NCBI RefSeq assembly: GCF_010015445.1
Contig: NC_053112.1
Coordinates: 37,488,665 to 37,552,664 of the forward strand
DNA from: Perca fluviatilis
Taxonomy: Eukaryota; Chordata; Actinopteri; Perciformes; Percidae
Reading direction: 5' to 3'
Length of the DNA stretch: 64,000 nucleotides
The position numbers and the translations under genes are program-made. Positions 34,511 to 47,320 of the stretch are shown here, one piece after another. Each line of letters opens with the position of its first letter. Positions within the stretch are counted from its first letter, which is position 1. A model generated the notes under the pieces. The model made no database searches. It was not told the origin of the DNA and saw only the letters and a program-made list of their open reading frames with translations.

Positions 34511-35830
34511 ACTAAATATCTGTCTGTCTGAGCGTTAAGCAAACACATCCTTTCAAAGAGACAAGCTTTGAGCCATGACTATAGTAAGTTCTGAAATAGT
34601 TCTGACTGTAGGAACTAAACAATTTAATCTGACGTTAATTTGACAAAAAAGATCAAACTAGTTAAACAAGGAGTTGATTGAATTAAAGTTGTTGAAATGT
34701 TACAGTGTAAGAATAAAAATCACAAGTCAAAGCGACTCTGTCCTGTTGACCCTTGTCCTAAAGCTTCCTCATTCCGCCCGTCATGTTTGGTTGTAAAGTT
34801 ATTAGTGATTCACTTTTCTCCACAAACAATTGAAGCCTCCAACATGCCTGGAAAAGAATTGGAATAAAGTTTCAAAAGGATAGAAGGATGATGCATGGGA
34901 TAGAACAACTGATCCACTCCGACTGTGATGAAGTGGCACTTGCATCCAAAGGTTCTCCCTGATGCTGGAGAATAATGAGATCCCACATGACACCAGAGTG
35001 ACTTACTGACTTTTTAAAATAACAGCACGGGCCTAGAGTGTGCCCCGCACTCCAGGAAAAAAAAGAGAAGGAAGGATGTAAGCAGGGCAAGTTGGTCTGA
35101 AGTCTTAATAATCAGAAACTTTTCCAAGGAAAGCCATGATGCGCAATATCTGCATTGTTATGTGCCAGCCTTTTGCTGTGTGCCAGTTATATATCATTGT
35201 TTACTTTTGAATTTCATTTGGACCACAGATTAAGTATTGTGTTTATGTTTTCGCCTGTGAACTACTTCAAAAAGGGATATGGTGAATTCCCCAACATAAG
35301 CAGTGATGATTAACTAAAAATGGAGTCTGGGAGAAAACAGACAGACGTGCCAAAGTAAACGGAGCACAGACCAAGCAGGAGGTTGCATCAGTGAGCGTTT
35401 CCACCTAACATCTGGGCAGGGCGATGTCAAGTCACTCGGGCGTGGAGGATAGAAGAAAGGGAGCGATGAGAAAAGGAAGAGAAGGAGAGAAGAGAGGAGC
35501 ATTTGGTCACTCCTGTATCTATAATCATTTGGTCTCAGAAAAAGCCATGTTTGTGCTCTGAAATGACATCAAAAAGGACTATACCGCTCCAATGACGCAC
35601 TGCGACTAGAGAAAGTGATTCTACGAGCGTTTATAGTGTGTTTATAGTCATAGTATATGAAGATGAACCCTAAATGAATTGGCACTGGCTTGTTGTTTAT
35701 TTTTTCTAATGCCAGAACTACGAATCAACCACAGCAAGTGGTCCTGCCTACTGCTTAGCATTGAGACAAAGGGACAAAAAGTAAATAATTACAATGGAAA
35801 ACTGGTGTTGTCCAGTGTGTGCTACTGCTG

Positions 35831-37430
35831 TAAAGCCCAGTTCAGACCAAAGACTTGTGGCGAGACGAGTTGAAATGTGCAACGAGCCGCTCTGCAGCGT
35901 TCTGAAACCTGCCAGTTCACACCAATGAGACGAGACGAGATGGTGTACCATCTACATAGTAACAACCGCTAGTACTACTTTTAAGCTTTTTTTGTAGTGG
36001 ATGTATCATTTGTTGCGTCTAAATTAGGGATGTCACGAGAACCAATAATTGCGATACCTTTCGGTTCTAAAATGACAAAACACAGATGATGCCCATTTTT
36101 TTGAAGCAACATGCTGCCAGTGTTAGCAGCATCGGTGCTGCGCCTCTTCCGGAACTGATGGGGGCAGTACACGCTTCAGAGCGTTCCAGTCGATACATTC
36201 AGAAGTAGGAGGTTACGAACAAGCCGAAGTCACGCACTTCTACTTCGGTCCATGGGACATATCTTTTGAAAAAAATATGAACGAGAGTCAACGGAGATAC
36301 TCTACCTGAACTAAAAAACGGCATGTTCACGGTCATATCTTCCTGATTTACAGCCCCCCCACCATCTCTTGGCTTCAAATAACTCACAGTTGTCGGCTAC
36401 GGCCTCTTAACGTTAGCAGTTAGCAGGGTTAGCATGGACCCGTCGGGATCACTTTACTGGCTGTGTCTGATTTTGTTTTTGCAAGTAACCAACTCGGGTA
36501 CTATAGTTATATAATTGAATGTGAGAACACGAATGTTGAAATGACATAAAATGCCCGTCCCTTGTAGCCGTGATAAATTAGCCTGAAGCTAATGCTTAGC
36601 TACCTGTTCAGGAGGAAAATAGCCAACTCTGCGTCCTTTTGGGCTCTAAGCTATCTCCATCTTTCAAATACATCTCTAATATTTACAAGGGGTTTGTTTT
36701 GTCTCTGGTCACGCAACTGTTAGAAACTCTGTTGTTGTTTTTGCAAAGTACCTTTTGAAAAAATGCCTGGAAGTCTGGAATGTGTCTGGGGACACTAGTG
36801 GTTGCACCATTTATTGCACTTTATTATGTTGTTCTATGTTCTATTGCACATATTTTGTATGTCTTGTGACATTTTGATATTTTTCAAATATTTTAATAAA
36901 GAAGTTCATGTTTCAAGTTCAAGTACATGGAATCTTAGAAAATCCTTTTTTTTTACCGTGGTATCGAAATTGGCATCGAGAGTTATGTTATTTTACTGGT
37001 ATTGGCACCGACTACTGAATTTTTGGTATCATGACACCCCTAGTCTAAATATGAATGTGGATAACGTTAGTGATATTGAGATGCTTGCTACAATTGCATT
37101 TCCAGTGATGAAACGGCGAAGAAACGTTTAATTTCTCTGATTCACTGCTTTATTCTTGCTCGACCATATAACGTTACCGTGCTTTCGGTCGTTTAAAACT
37201 CTTATGGATGACTTTATTTCTATAGTTTATAGCTGACTTTACCAGCTGACTTCTCTATTGGCTGTTGAAACAGGTGACGTCCCTTACGTCCCTTACTAAA
37301 ACCAGCCTCTGTGGCTTGAACAGCTGAGTCGCAGCGAAACCATCAGCTGGTTTGAGTCGAGCTGAGACGGGCCGGTTCAGACCGCTGCAACTTCTCCCTG
37401 CGACGTTCCAAAACGGTTTCGTCTTTTCGA
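35831..37430. repeat. Interspersed repeat split by hAT MITE; sister at 63721-63880
   Basis: The outer parts 35831-36016 and 37051-37430 share AGTTCACACCAATGAGACGA and GATGTGGATAACGTTAGTGA with 63721-63880. The class is unknown. It is interrupted by 36025-37042. Confidence 0.65.
36025..37042. mobile_element. hAT-like MITE with 8-bp TSD GTCTAAAT
   Basis: The ends TAGGGATGTCACGAGAACC and GGTATCATGACACCCCTA are imperfect inverted repeats. GTCTAAAT is duplicated perfectly at 36017-36024 and 37043-37050. Its interior (36339-36730) is a diverged copy of 12963-13420, so it has itself taken in another repeat. No transposase. Confidence 0.85.
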
Positions 37431-37438
37431 AAATGCTG

Positions 37439-37613
37439 GGGCCCTCTAGCTCCCCCAGTAAGAGCGTTCGCCCCACGTTGGCCGAGTCCTGCAGCAGCGT
37501 GGGTTCGAATCCGACCTGCTGCGTGTCATTCCCCCCTCTCTCTCTCTCTCTCTCCCCCTTTCCTGTCTATCTACTGTCACTCTATAATAAAAGTGTAAAG
37601 GGTAAAGCCCCCC
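37439..37613 (+). mobile_element. tRNA-derived SINE, plus strand
   Basis: It has an A-box region CTCCCCCAGTAAGAGCGTTC, a B box GGGTTCGAATCC at 37501-37512, a CT-rich stretch (about 37537-37557) and the tail AATAAAAGTGTAAAGG. It is related to the SINE at 7631-7797 in layout, with the same CCCCTCTCTC block after the B box. Confidence 0.8.
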
Positions 37614-38258
37614 AAATGGATTTCATTCTCTGGCATGAAGTGACAAATTGTGACAAATTCAAGACATCGTTTCAATTCATAGACCTCAGTGGATTCCTAC
37701 AGGATACAATGACATATTCATTATCACACAGCGAAACAGGAGTAACAACTGCATTCTGCAAGCTGAAAGCAGACCATACGTCACTCTGAATGGGTGGTAA
37801 GGTGCAGAGAGCTTTTATCAAGGCTTGTGCAGTATCTTTTCAGATCTGTCCTCACTCTAGTCTCACCTAAAACCCACTAGTCTTTGTTAAATATCTGCCG
37901 AATGCACTTCAGCCGGGTGAATCATTCAACCTAGTATTTGCTAATTAGCGGTGCATTTACACCAGTCAAAGGAAAAACATATCACTTCAGGGGCTAGGGT
38001 AAATGCTAACAACTCAAACTAGGACACTGTCAAACAAAAATAATTCATCTCAGATATGACTCAAGTTCGGAAAATTATTCTAAAAAGCATCAGTCGGCCA
38101 GGGGATTTAACCACGCTAAACAGGAAGTTTTGATGCTGCATCTACTGCTGGGAAGTGTTAGTTAAAATAATTTATTTACATTTTAAGCCTTATACTTTGA
38201 GTTATTGAGGCGCATTTGTTCCAAGTATTTGGGGTTACACTTTACTTGAAGGTATCTA

Positions 38259-39729
38259 CAGTACAGGCCAAAAGTTTGGACACACCTTCTCATTCAATGC
38301 CTTTCTTTTATTTTCATTACTATTTACATTGTAGATTCTCACTGAAGGCATCAAAACTATGAATGAACACATATGGAATTATGTACTTAACAAAAAAGTG
38401 TGAAATAACTGGGACCATCAGTTGTGTTGTGCAGAAGTCAGGTTGATACACAGCCGACAGCCCTATTGGACAACTGTTAGAATTCATATTATGGCAAGAA
38501 CCAATCAGCTAAGTAAAGAGAAACGAGTGGCCATCATTACTTTAACAAATGAAGGTCAGTCATTCCGGAAAATTGCGAAAACTTTGAATGTGTCCCCAAG
38601 TGCAGTCGCAAAAACCGTCAAGCGCTACAACGAAACTGGCTCACATGAGGACCGCCCCAAGAAAGGAAGACCAAGAGTCACCTCTGCTGCTGAGGATAAG
38701 TTCATCCGAGTCACCAGCCTCAGAAATCCCAAGTTAACAGCAGCTCAGATTAGAGACCAGATGAATGCCACACAGAGTTCTAGCAGCAGACACATCTCTA
38801 GAACAACTGTTAAGAGGAGACTGCGAATCAGGCGAATCAGGCCTTCATGTGAATCAGGCCTTCATGGTCAAGTAGCTGCTAGGAAACCACTGCTAAGGAG
38901 AGGCAACAAGCAGAAGAGATTTGTTTGGGCCAAGAAACACAAGGAATGGAAATTAGACCAGTGGAAATCTGTGCTTTGGTCTGATGAGTCCAAATTTGAG
39001 ATCTTTGGTTCCAACCGCCCGTGTCTTTGTGCGACGCAGAAAAGGTGAACGGATGGATTCTACATGCCTGGTTCCCACCGTGAAGCATGGAGGAGGAGGT
39101 GTGATGGTGTGGGGGTGCTTTGCTGGTGACACTGTTGGGGATTTATTCAAAATTGAAGGCATACTGAACCAGCATGGCTACCACAGCATCCTGCAGCGAC
39201 ATGCCATCCCATCCAGTTTGCGTTGCGCTGGACCATCATTTATTTTTCAACAGGACAATGACCCCAAACACACCTCCAGGCTGTGTAAGGGCTATTTGAC
39301 CAAGAAGGAGAGTGATGGAGTGCTGCACCAGATGACCTGGCCTCCACAGTCACCGGACCTGAACCCAATCGAGATGGTTTGGGGTGAGCTGGACCGCAGA
39401 GTGAAGGCAAAAGGGCCAACAAGTGCTAAGCATCTCTGGGAACTCCTTCAAGACTGTTGGAAAACCATTTCAGGTGATTACCTCTTGATGCTCATCAAGA
39501 GAATGCCAAGAGTGTGCAAAGCAGTAATCAGAGCAAAGGGTGGCTACTTTGAAGAAACTAGAATATAAGACATGTTTTCAGTTATTTCACACTTTTTTGT
39601 TAAGTACATAATTCCACGTGTTCATTCATAGTTTTGATGCCTTCAGTGAGAATCTACAATGTAAATAGTCATGAAAATAAAGGAAATGCATTGAATGAGA
39701 AGGTGGGTCCAAACTTTTGGCCTGTACTG
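38259..39729 (+). mobile_element. Tc1-family transposon (DD38E type), near-complete, 1,471 bp
   Basis: Termini CAGTACAGGCCAAAAGTTTG and its complement lie inside long inverted repeats of about 151-153 bp (38259-38411 and 39579-39729), flanked by TA on both sides (38257-38258, 39730-39731). It encodes one transposase gene with a single frameshift. Arms differ by a handful of bases, so the copy is young compared with the surrounding MITEs. Confidence 0.95.
38491..39568 (+). pseudogene. Tc1-type transposase, one frameshift
   Basis: The cut-and-paste transposase starts at MARTNQLSKEKRVAI. The N-terminal paired-like helix-turn-helix (about residues 8-55) includes SFRKIAKTLNVSPSAVAK. The linker has KKGRPRVTS. 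The catalytic Asp are in WSDESKFE (codon 38983) and QDNDPKHT (codon 39254), and Glu is in NPIEMVW (codon 39371). Between the second Asp and Glu there are 38 residues, not the usual 34. One extra C in the run at 39018-39020 shifts the frame; the second half continues to 39568. A short in-frame duplication of GAATCAGGCCTTCATG lies at about 38830-38865. The protein as it stands would be truncated and inactive. Confidence 0.93.
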
Positions 39730-41079
39730 TACATAAGAGTGACATGACACTGTCATGAACGTGTCAAACATTATAAAGAAGTCATAAACGTTTATGACAT
39801 AACGCTTCTGTCATTAAGTGTCATTTGGTTTTTGTCATGACAAGTTAGGGTTAGGGTTCATGTGTCATGACAATGTCATGTCACTCTTATGTAGATACCT
39901 TCAAGTAAAGTGTTACCGTATTTTGTTTGCTCTTGTTGATAAAGTGACCTTGTGCCAGAAACAGATGTGGTTCTCAGAAGTTTTATTTCAATAAAATACC
40001 AACAACTGTCTTCATGCTGCCTCTTCTGAATGGACCTTGCACGTTTTTGCGCCTTTAAGATGCCTCACTGAGTACCAACATACCACCAGAAAGGCAATGT
40101 TTTTATGTCTGCAAAATACAATATATACCAAACAGCTGTTTGCACTTGTTGTTACGGCCCCATGAAAGTAGGGCCCTTAGTCTACAATAGAAGTTAACGT
40201 CCATTTCTTTGTGTTGTAAAACATGTTTAAAAGGACTGCCCTAAAGGGCTGAATTGCATAATTACCCTCAAATCTTTCTGGTAGTATTGGCCAGTTTCCT
40301 CCTAAATCATTTTTATATTCTTCACAAACTGACCACATTTGGATCTCTAAGGCTGTGTCTGAAATCCCTCCCTTTCACGCATTCATTTAATAGTTTACTC
40401 TATAAGTGAGCAGTAAATTGCCATTTCAGACACTTTGCCATCAAAATGACATAAAACTGTTTTTGCTCAAATGTTTTGCATTGATAAAACTGCACTGTGG
40501 TACAGTTAGCGGAAAGTAGTGTACATACCATCAACATTTATTTTCTTAGTAGAAAGTTATGTACTGCTGGTATCTAGTCATAAAAGTAATGGACAAACAT
40601 TTTTTTTAAGTGATGAATGTCTGTACAAAAGGCCATGGCAATCAATCCAACAATTGTTGAGGCATTTCAGTCGGGGCCAAAGTTGTGAACCAACCGTCCC
40701 TAGAAACAAGTCTGCTGGTGTAAAGTACTCTCAATTTGAACAGGCATTATGTGTCAGTAGAAAATATAGGAATCCTTTTTGTATAAGACTCTGGAACAAA
40801 CTGAAAAAAGCTTGTCGTTTCAATTTAAATGTGTGGAATAATTAAGTGAAAGAGAAAAAAAAAAGAATAGAGCAAGTGGGATTAAAATCAATACAAAGGT
40901 GATAAAAGATATATGGAAAATGGATTGTAGAGGTGAGGCATACTATAATTTTCACGTCTAACTGTTTCTACAGTAAGCTTTGTTTTATTGTGACAAAGCA
41001 AAAGTCAAACTTTCGGATGCACCAACAGCTATGGCTGGTGAACTAAAACGTTCCTGGCAGAAGAGAACAAGTTCTAGAG

Positions 41080-42197
41080 CAGGGGTCTTCAAAGTGTTTT
41101 TAAGCCAAGGACCCCTTAGCTGAAAGAGACATGGAGTAGGGACCCCCTACTACATATACTGTATAAAATTGATTTGCATAATAAACTAGGCTGGCTGGAC
41201 GAAAATAAATGAATAATAATATAGAATTTATGCATCCATGTTTTAAATGTTAAACATACATGTGAAAGGCACAGTGAATCCTTAAGCTTAAACTGTTTAG
41301 CCACCATAATGGCTACCTTACTTATAGTAAGCTTATCTTCAATGTGTAAATTAGGGGGCTTTCACACCTACCTTGTTTGGTCCGGACTTTCGGACTTTTC
41401 GGTTTGATCCGAACCAAAATTACAGGTGTGAAACCTCCCCTGGACCAGGGGTCCCGCCAAAAGAGGTAGTCTCAGTCCGGATCAAACTGAACAATGGTCC
41501 GATTTGTTTCTAGGGTGAAAGCATTTTTTTTTGGATGGTTCCGACTTTCGGATCAAATACAGGAAGTTCTGGCAGGATATCTTGGTGTTATAAGACCGGG
41601 GAAACTGCTTTAAGGAACAGCTCAGTGCTTAGTGTGTACGTGAGAGAGGGTAACGGTGTCAGCGCTCAGAGCAGAGGATATATCAACAGTTTACTTGTTA
41701 AGTGGTAGTAAATGTACAGCGCAGGTTTCCGTCTGTCTCTGAATAAATGTTGCAGCTCCTCAAAACCCAAGTAAAGTTCCCGTGTCTCGCTTCTCAACAA
41801 CGCAACAAAACAAAAAGAGCAGCGGTAGCACGGAGAGAGCAGCGGTCAGCTGGAAAGACTCCGACAGAGAGAATACGACAAACCAATCAGTTACAACTGT
41901 CAGGAGACACGGCTCGCGTATGTGATGACAACAGGACGTACTCTTGTCACGTAGAGGTCTTTAGTGCACTTGCATAACAGCAGTGTGAAAGCACACGAAA
42001 TACCGGATCAAATGCTAAAACATGAACCGTGGTCCGGACTTTCACGTGTGAAAGCCCTCTTAATTATAATTTTTTTCTTTAAAAATACTGTAGGCCAATT
42101 TATCTTTGCTATTAAAATGTTGGATTCATATTAAGGTATATTTTGAGACATTTTTTAATAAAAAACTATTTCGGACGACCCCTTTTGAAGATCTCGG
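41080..42197. mobile_element. hAT-like MITE (CAGGGGTCTTCAA) holding a Harbinger-like MITE
   Basis: The termini CAGGGGTCTTCAAAG and CCCCTTTTGAAGATCTCGG match as inverted repeats. The flanks TTCTAGAG (41072-41079) and TTATAGAG (42198-42205) agree at 7 of 8 bases, consistent with an old 8-bp duplication. The inner element occupies 41354-42059. Confidence 0.8.
41354..42059 (+). mobile_element. Harbinger-like MITE, intact, 3-bp TSD TTA
   Basis: The ends GGGGGCTTTCACAC and GTGTGAAAGCCCTC are inverted repeats and TTA is duplicated at 41351-41353 and 42060-42062. A 3-bp TTA duplication with GGG-starting ends fits PIF/Harbinger. Subterminal text is rich in TCCGGACTTTCGGA-like palindromes. The interior ORF at 41747-41977 has no recognisable domain. 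It serves as the uninterrupted reference for the copy at 5171-8022. Confidence 0.85.
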
Positions 42198-43198
42198 TTA
42201 TAGAGAACACAACATAAGTTGACAGAAGTACAGGAGGGCTGGAGGGCAGAGATGAAGAGGAAATTGAGGGATTATTACCGACAGCAGGTTGGCCAAACTT
42301 TATTTGGATGGGTGAATAAGAGAGCGAGAGTGTGTGCGGCTGCAGAGAGGAGAGGGTAAGAGAGGGCATGTACATATTACATTTTGAGGAGAGAAATGGA
42401 AGTGGATCTTGTATGACGAAACTACTATACTGCTCCCAGGCTGGGAGGTGGAGGAGGAACGGGAGGAGCTCAGTGTCTCCCACTGGTCCCCACTGAGCAA
42501 GCTGCCTTCTAGATCTCATTACTCCTTCAATCAGCCTTCCTGTCCCAAGTCTCCATCTTTATCAGTCACATGCTGGAGGGACTGCTGGGTGATCTCAACT
42601 TTAATCTGCTCTGTCCCTGCCCTACAATATCCATAAGACATACCACACTGAGTTTTATATAATGATCTAAATTATAAATATGACAAATACAGTTGATTTG
42701 CTGAAACTAAGCTGATTAGTTTAGATTCTTACTATTCCTGTGTTCATCATTTTGATCCATCCATCTCGCTCTTTTGTAAATGACGGCAGCTGTAGTCGGC
42801 AGCTGTAGTCGACTTTTTCACTTTCTGCCTCCTTTCTTCCACCGCAGGTTAAAAACACATCTCTTCTGACTGCACCTTGGCAAAGAACAGTCGCTCCCAA
42901 ACTTTTTTTTCTGCAAGGGCCCCCCCTCAAGGACCCACATCTCCACAAAAAATGAAATCCGCATCTTCAACTCAAACGGCGAACCCTGAGTTTCCGTTGT
43001 CCGGTAATTACTGGTCATTGAAAGAAAAGAAAATTATGAGGACCGAAAATTCTAATTGTCTCCGGTCAGAATGAACGGTGGAAATCATTCCCTCTGCACA
43101 ATTTAAATTGTGTTAAAATAGGCTCCAGTGATTTTCGTATCTTTCGTTCTATTGAAACAATAAACAATCATGTTTTATTCATTTAAAAAAATTATACA

Positions 43199-43500
43199 GA
43201 CGCGTGACAAATTAAAGGAAACGCTTGAATAATTAACAAACAAAACAATGTTTCCATACAGGACACAAGTCATCACTTAATGGTTTGATGAAATGTATGT
43301 TCAGTCTCCAGACCTCCGCCCAGTGTAACACCTATGGAAGATTCTTGACTGCAGTCTCAACCACCATCAGCAAAACACCAAATGAGGGAATATTTCTTTG
43401 GAAATATAGTTTTCAACCTTCCAGTAGAGTTCAGAGAATCTATTCCAAACAGCACTGAAGCTGTTCTGGAGGATTGTAGTGCTCCACTCCATTCGTACGT
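43199..43500 (+). pseudogene. Tc1/mariner transposon remnant
   Basis: A terminus-like ACAAATTAAAGGAAACGCTT at about 43206 is followed, after an internal deletion, by transposase C-terminal sequence: CAGTCTCCAGACCTCCGCCC (SPDL), HLWKILDC, then NHHQQNTK and a tail with VLHS. Stops interrupt it. It is the most decayed Tc1-type copy in the window. Confidence 0.7.
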
Positions 43501-44123
43501 CACCCATCAATTCTGTCCGCTTTCAACTCGGTGCACGTGAAAAATGCCAAAAGTGGACATCTTATGAAACCAATCAAAAAAAGACACTATTAAACCACAG
43601 TATATAAAAGATTGAGATATTTTAATTTGTATCAGCATATTCTTTACTTTGCACGTCGACACTCACTTTTTGTAATCCTTCTGTATCAAATTACATAGAA
43701 ATTACATTTTTGTAAAAAACAAATAAAACAAATTGACATTAAGGATCTACAGTACCATTTCACTATTCTGACAAGACATTCTAAAGTTCCAAACAAGCAT
43801 CGTGTGAAACTGAATGGTGATGACCTTAGTGAGTCATTTTCAAGACCACAGACCGCATTGATGTCTTTAAAGTCTCCATTCAAGGCATTTTCAAATATGC
43901 CAAAAGGACTGCAGTTGCTTTTTGGTGAGATTTACAAACAGTGGCCTTTTATTTTGGCTTATGCACTTTATCATTAGGTGCAAAAGCTGCTTTAGCGATG
44001 GGTGCCTAGCAGGGATACAGTAAGATTTTGCTATCAGTATGTATGTATGATGCTTTTCTGAAATCCAGAGATAAGGCAAATGTGTGAGTTATGCAAGAGT
44101 TCCCTTTGTAAGGGGGGGGGGTG

Positions 44124-44433
44124 AGAGCACGGTGGCCCAGTGGTTAGTGCTGTGGCCTCAGCAAGAAGGTTCTGGGTTCGAATCCAGGCCTTTCTGTGTG
44201 GAGTTTGCATGTTCTCCCCGTGTCTGCGTGGGTTTTCTCTGGGTTCTCCGGTTTCCCCCCTCCCTAACTAGCTGATGTGTGGTGAGCGGTCTGGCGTCGT
44301 AAGGCGTTGTATGGCTGTGCATCACCCAGGTGGGTGCTACACATTAGTGGTGTTAGAGAGCAGTCCCCACCCCCCAAAAGCGCTTTGAGTGTCTATGATA
44401 AAGCGCTATATAAATGTAATTAAATAAATAATG
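44124..44433 (+). mobile_element. tRNA-derived SINE, DANA/mermaid-like, near full length
   Basis: GAGCACGGTGGCCCAGTGGT (A box) and GGGTTCGAATCC (B box, 44174-44185) are followed by TGTGTGGAGTTTGCATGTTC and the GCGTGGGTTTTCTCTGGGTT core. The 3' end AAAGCGCTATATAAATGTAA is also typical. It is longer than the copy at 16262-16423. Confidence 0.88.
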
Positions 44434-46372
44434 AATATGTCAACATTTTAATGTTATTAAAGCCAACGCTTCAGAACAAGGACAGAGTGGTGTGTGTGTC
44501 TGTCTGTCTCAGCAGGGAGCCCATTGAACGAAAGAAATACAAGATGGGGTTATTTAAGCCCTTGCTGCTACATTTCTATTAATCTCACCTGTGTTCCTGT
44601 TCTTAAATGTTCACATTAAGTTTACAGCATATACACAAAGATAATGAGATGCTACTGTACTTCACCACTGTGCGCTATCAAAGCCGAGCAGCAAGGTTGA
44701 AAGGCTTGCACAGCATCATCTGCATTAAAAGCAGGGATGCACCACCTGTGTGCAGAGGTGGAAAAAGTACTAGAAAATTGTACTCAAGTAAAAGTACTGT
44801 TGTTTTTACTAGGCCGACAGTGACAGCAGCAGCCACTTGTTGTCAGAGAGAGGAAATGAGTCAAGTCAACCTCTGGCCTCTCAATCCCCAATCAACGACT
44901 GAGTTCCACTGAGCTTGTTTAGATGTGAAGTACACCTCCAAGAAGGAACAGAGAGAAAGACGAAGTACATGAAGGAATAAACAAACAAAAAAAGGAGGAG
45001 GAGAAAGTTGAGACGTAGCGTCTCAAAGCATCGTATCCTCTTGCTGCGATCGATTCACATAAGAATCGTGATTCTGGAGACCTTGACTGTCCGTACAAAA
45101 TAGGGCTGCCACTTTATTTTTAAATTCTAACTACTGTCTGAATGTGGACAATTATTAAATTCTATCTGTCCTGACTGGTTTGAAATGTAAATTCACAGAA
45201 TATAAGCGCAACCCTGATCTGTTGAATGCCCATTATTCCTTAAAATGACACCAGGCCATAGTTGTTCTCTTTATTAGTGCAAAATGGAGGACAACTAGTG
45301 TACTGTTTCACTCTGGACAAAAGACGTGGACCAGCTTTACCGTCAGACTGACCCACGCTTCTAGCATGGCTAAAACATGCACCCTGCGCTTTTCTTCCTT
45401 CATCGGTTTCTTTTTCTTCCTTCCCCTGCAACTCCCTGGTGCCTCTCTATTTTCAGATGCTCACCACCTCCACCCCCCACCCATTGCAGACGTAGGGAAA
45501 TCCCTTAAAGATGGCGCTCCATCAGTAATGATTTTCTGCTCAGCTGAGCAATGAAAGGTACACATGCATTCACTCTGCTTGCTTGCTTGCTCTCTCTCTC
45601 TCTCTACCCCATCATCCATCCCTCAATGCATCTCATTAAAGTTTTAAAGCCAAGGTAAGCCAGCACATCAGTGAATCCCTCCATCCGCCCACTCTTAACT
45701 CCACCCATCCCTTCCTCATGTTCTCGCCGTGTCTCACTCTGGGGCGGTGTAAAATGAAGGAGAAGACAGCTCGGCATGTCTCCATTTAGAAAATAATAAG
45801 AGTACAGGAGAGAAGCAGCAAACTGTGGGAAGAAGAAGGAAGAAGTGGCGAGAGGGATCTTCAGTATCTTTGGAGTATTGTGAATTACATGTGTAATTAA
45901 AGGCTGAATTAACTAATAAAAAAATTTGTCACAGGTTTGAATATTCTCTTATGCTAAATAAGCTTATCAAACCCAAATATGTGAGGAAATATTATATATA
46001 ATGCATAAATACAGTAATTCACTATTACGAACCACTGAAACTTGAGGTTTGCCCTGCAAGCCATAACACCCATTTTCGGAGGCAGAGGGCATTAAGGAAT
46101 AGTTCAGTCAATATTATTCAGCAGGCTTTTAGCAACTTGTTGTCCGAAATGGAATGTTGGTAAGGGATATCAATATTAATGGCATAATACTGAGGCCTCA
46201 TTATGCTGAAGGTCAATGGCCGGGTGTGGATTTAGAGCGCAGAAAGATTAACGAAACTCTTCAGCATTTCTGGCAGAGAAAAATCCGGCGAGCCGTAGGA
46301 CACCTCCTAAAGGCGACTAGTCATTCTCGCTTACTGTACACACATGCATTCTTTCCTTCTTTCCTCCGACAA

Positions 46373-46374
<2 letters not shown>

Positions 46375-46417
<43 letters not shown>
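46375..46417. repeat. (CA)n microsatellite
   Basis: A pure 43-bp run. Confidence 0.98.
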
Positions 46418-46420
<3 letters not shown>

Positions 46421-47320
46421 ACTTTTAAATAGGCCTTTGTCACAGCAGACATTTTGACTTGAGACTGGGCTTTGTTCTATTCAAGTATCCAAGTAACCCA
46501 TGACGGTAACAATATCAGGACCTTGAAGTCAGACAAGTAGCTACATTGCACACGATGGGAAGCTGGGTCCAGACCAGTTTAATGATAGCCAGACAGATTC
46601 TTTTAAGAGGATGGAAGAATGAAGGGGTGCCTTCAATCCAGGAGTGGGCTTGTGAGTTTGTCAGATTGGATGTCTAAATTATATATTATAATATCTAAAC
46701 TGACCTTAGCTTTCTGGAGGGCTCCTAAGAAGCTTTTTGCTGGGGAGAGACGAGTATGATGGGCTTATGATTATGATGGTCATTTATACATATGTTTATT
46801 TGGTTTATTGGGATATGGATAAAAAACTAAATTTTCTCTTAAAGTATTATACAAAAGTCTGTGATGTAGTGAGTGACAACTCATACATAAATACATGTGG
46901 GGCTAGTTTGCCAACTACTGCAGTTGGCAAGCTAACTGCAAACACGATAGCCAGCCTGGAACATGCTATCGCTACTCAGTCGCAAAAGCTTTCCTGGCTT
47001 GCTGGATTTCTGTCAGTTATTATTAGCTAACTGTTTGCTAAATGCAAGTTAGCAAACTAGCTAGCCGTTACGTTTTTAAACTTACTGCGTGTTCACAGAA
47101 CTGGACTTTCTGCGAGTTTGGAGTTCAGTCAGAGGCTGGGCTGAACACAGACTGTATAAAGACGCGCTTCCACAAGCGCGGTCGGAGCGTCGGTAACTAG
47201 CTAGCTTACGGCTAATGTACAGTTGGTACAATTGGCTGTTTGGGGCAAATAAACACAAAAGGTCCAGCGGTAAGTAGCCATAAGTGCTGCAAGGTGAAAA
47301 TTTGCTTCGCTTTCTGTCAG

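Larger units (their letters stand above)
38234..39916. mobile_element. Palindromic MITE copy 3, split by a Tc1 element
   Basis: The arms GTTACACTTTACTTGAAGGT and ACCTTCAAGTAAAGTGTTAC are complementary. Removing the Tc1 element and one TA restores GGTATCTACATAAGAGTG, giving a ~210-bp MITE like the copies at 33.4 and 33.9 kb. Confidence 0.9.

Noticed and set aside
40519..40845. 108-residue plus-strand frame with a LINE-like RLWNKLKK end
   Set aside because: The resemblance is limited to a few residues and no tail or second motif supports a LINE.
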